Assembly (NCBI GenBank): GCA_030654645.1
Contig: JAURXC010000177.1
Location: forward strand, 1-5,501
Length of the DNA stretch: 5,501 bases
Origin: Deltaproteobacteria bacterium
Lineage (GTDB): Bacteria; Desulfobacterota; Desulfuromonadia; Geobacterales; Pseudopelobacteraceae
Reading direction: 5' to 3'
Shown: piece by piece, positions 4,420-5,501 of the stretch
Layout: the number at the start of each line of letters is the position of its first letter
How positions within the stretch are numbered: position 1 is the stretch's first letter
Position numbers and translations under genes: made by a program
The notes under the pieces: generated by a model
Database searches by the model: none
The model's input: the letters and a program-made list of their open reading frames with translations, nothing else
Told to the model about the DNA's origin: nothing

Positions 4420-5501
4420 ATGTCAGTAGCCGAACAGATGGCCGTCATCAAACGCGGTGCAGTCGAGATCCTGGTTGAAAAAGAACTGGAAGAGAAGCTC
4501 GAAAAATCACTCAAAAGCGGCGTGCCACTCAAGATCAAGGCCGGCTTCGACCCCACCGCTCCCGACCTGCACCTGGGACATACCGTACTGATCCACAAAC
4601 TGCGCCAGTTCCAGCAGCTGGGGCACGAGATCAACTTCCTGATCGGCGACTTTACCGGAATGATCGGCGACCCGACCGGCAAATCCGAAACCCGCAAGGT
4701 GCTAACCCGCGAGGATGTGCTCAGAAATGCCGAAACCTACAAGGAACAGGTCTTCAAGATACTGGATCCGGAGAAGACCAAGGTGGTCTTCAACTCCGAC
4801 TGGTTGAACGAACTGGGCTGTGGCGGCATGATCGCCCTGGCTTCCAAGTACACCGTGGCCCGCATGCTGGAACGGGACGATTTCCACAAGCGCTACAACT
4901 CGCAGCAGCCGATCGCGATCCACGAGTTCCTCTACCCGCTGATCCAGGGCTATGACTCGGTGGCGATCAAGGCCGATGTGGAGCTTGGTGGTACCGACCA
5001 GCTGTTTAATGTCCTGATGGGCCGTGATCTCCAACGTTCCCGAGGGCTTGAGCCGCAGGTTGTGCTGACCATGCCGCTTCTTGAGGGCCTCGATGGTGTC
5101 CACAAGATGAGCAAGTCGCTGGGCAATTACATCGGCATCACCGAGTCAGCCGACACGATCTACGGCAAGCTGCTGTCGATTTCCGATACGCTGATGTTCC
5201 GCTACTATGATCTGCTCAGTGACCTCGACCAAACTGAGATCAGGGCATTGGCAGAGGCGATGAACACTGGGGCGATTCACCCCAAAGAGGTCAAAAAACA
5301 GCTGGCCCGTGAGCTGACCGCGCGATACCACGGCCAGCAAGCGGCCCTGGCAGCCGAGACCAATTTCGAGCAGGTCTTTCAGAAAGGGGGGCTACCCGAA
5401 AGTATACCGGAGGTTGTCCTGCCGATCGGTGCCGATCTGTGGATTCCTCAACTCCTATTGCAGGCCGGTTTAGTCACTTCCACTTCCGATGGCCGGCGAA
5501 T
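4420..5501 (+). CDS. tyrS: Tyrosyl-tRNA synthetase, KMSKS-type (3' end outside window)
   Basis: This class I aminoacyl-tRNA synthetase activates tyrosine with ATP and charges tRNA-Tyr in the cytoplasm. The first 360 residues are present of a usual length of about 400. AGFDPTAPDLHLGH (41-54) contains the HIGH-type motif as H51-L-G-H54, and FLIGDFTGMIGDPTG follows near 73-87. QPIAIHEFLYPLIQGYDS (about 165-182) and ELGGTDQLFN (about 188-197) form the tyrosine-binding region. KMSKS lies at 229-233. KMSKS, rather than the KFGKT of the E. coli and Geobacillus enzymes, places it in the second bacterial TyrRS type (TyrZ-like, as in Haemophilus and Thermus). After about 325 the sequence enters the start of a probable C-terminal S4-like RNA-binding domain (PIGADLWIPQLLLQAGLV), cut by the window edge. 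ATG 4420 has GAGGAG at 4405-4410 with a 9 nt spacer. The 136 nt gap after ymdB shows no T-box features and no clear promoter. Confidence 0.96.
   Translation, partial: MSVAEQMAVIKRGAVEILVEKELEEKLEKSLKSGVPLKIKAGFDPTAPDLHLGHTVLIHKLRQFQQLGHEINFLIGDFTGMIGDPTGKSETRKVLTREDVLRNAETYKEQVFKILDPEKTKVVFNSDWLNELGCGGMIALASKYTVARMLERDDFHKRYNSQQPIAIHEFLYPLIQGYDSVAIKADVELGGTDQLFNVLMGRDLQRSRGLEPQVVLTMPLLEGLDGVHKMSKSLGNYIGITESADTIYGKLLSISDTLMFRYYDLLSDLDQTEIRALAEAMNTGAIHPKEVKKQLARELTARYHGQQAALAAETNFEQVFQKGGLPESIPEVVLPIGADLWIPQLLLQAGLVTSTSDGRR

Overview
The window is a compact, forward-strand stretch of bacterial housekeeping genes with fairly high GC. It suggests a deltaproteobacterium of the Geobacter/Pelobacter type (Desulfuromonadota). 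That assignment is inference. It rests on an RNase Y-YmdB pair beside a ZapB-like/ZapA pair, a likely 6S RNA between zapA and the 5-formyl-THF cyclo-ligase gene, and a following tyrS of the KMSKS type. No 16S gene or other decisive marker is present.

Layout: (1) 1-462 is the 3' end of ftsY, the signal recognition particle receptor GTPase. (2) A clear sigma70-type promoter (TTGACT, 17 nt, TATAGT) at 525-553 drives a small coiled-coil gene resembling zapB (581-757), followed 20 nt later by zapA (778-1050); both concern Z-ring assembly. (3) 1051-1331 is non-coding and holds a probable 6S RNA at about 1055-1252, then a hairpin leader in front of the next gene. (4) 1332-1898 encodes 5-formyltetrahydrofolate cyclo-ligase. 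(5) After a short GC-rich hairpin and a near-perfect Shine-Dalgarno sequence, rny (1946-3508) encodes a full-length RNase Y. Its last 11 nt overlap ymdB (3498-4283), a metallophosphoesterase. (6) 4284-4419 carries a long imperfect inverted repeat of the dispersed intergenic type. (7) tyrS, tyrosyl-tRNA synthetase, begins at 4420 and runs off the right edge.

The genes link membrane protein targeting (FtsY), cell division (ZapB/ZapA), global transcription control (6S RNA), folate metabolism (Fau), mRNA decay at the membrane (RNase Y with YmdB) and translation (TyrRS). All protein genes look intact apart from the two cut by the window edges. I see no mobile element genes, CRISPR, phage or defence genes. 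I did not find a novel protein system. The observations most worth a second look are non-coding: the diverged 6S RNA candidate, the hairpins before fau and rny, and the inverted repeat before tyrS.
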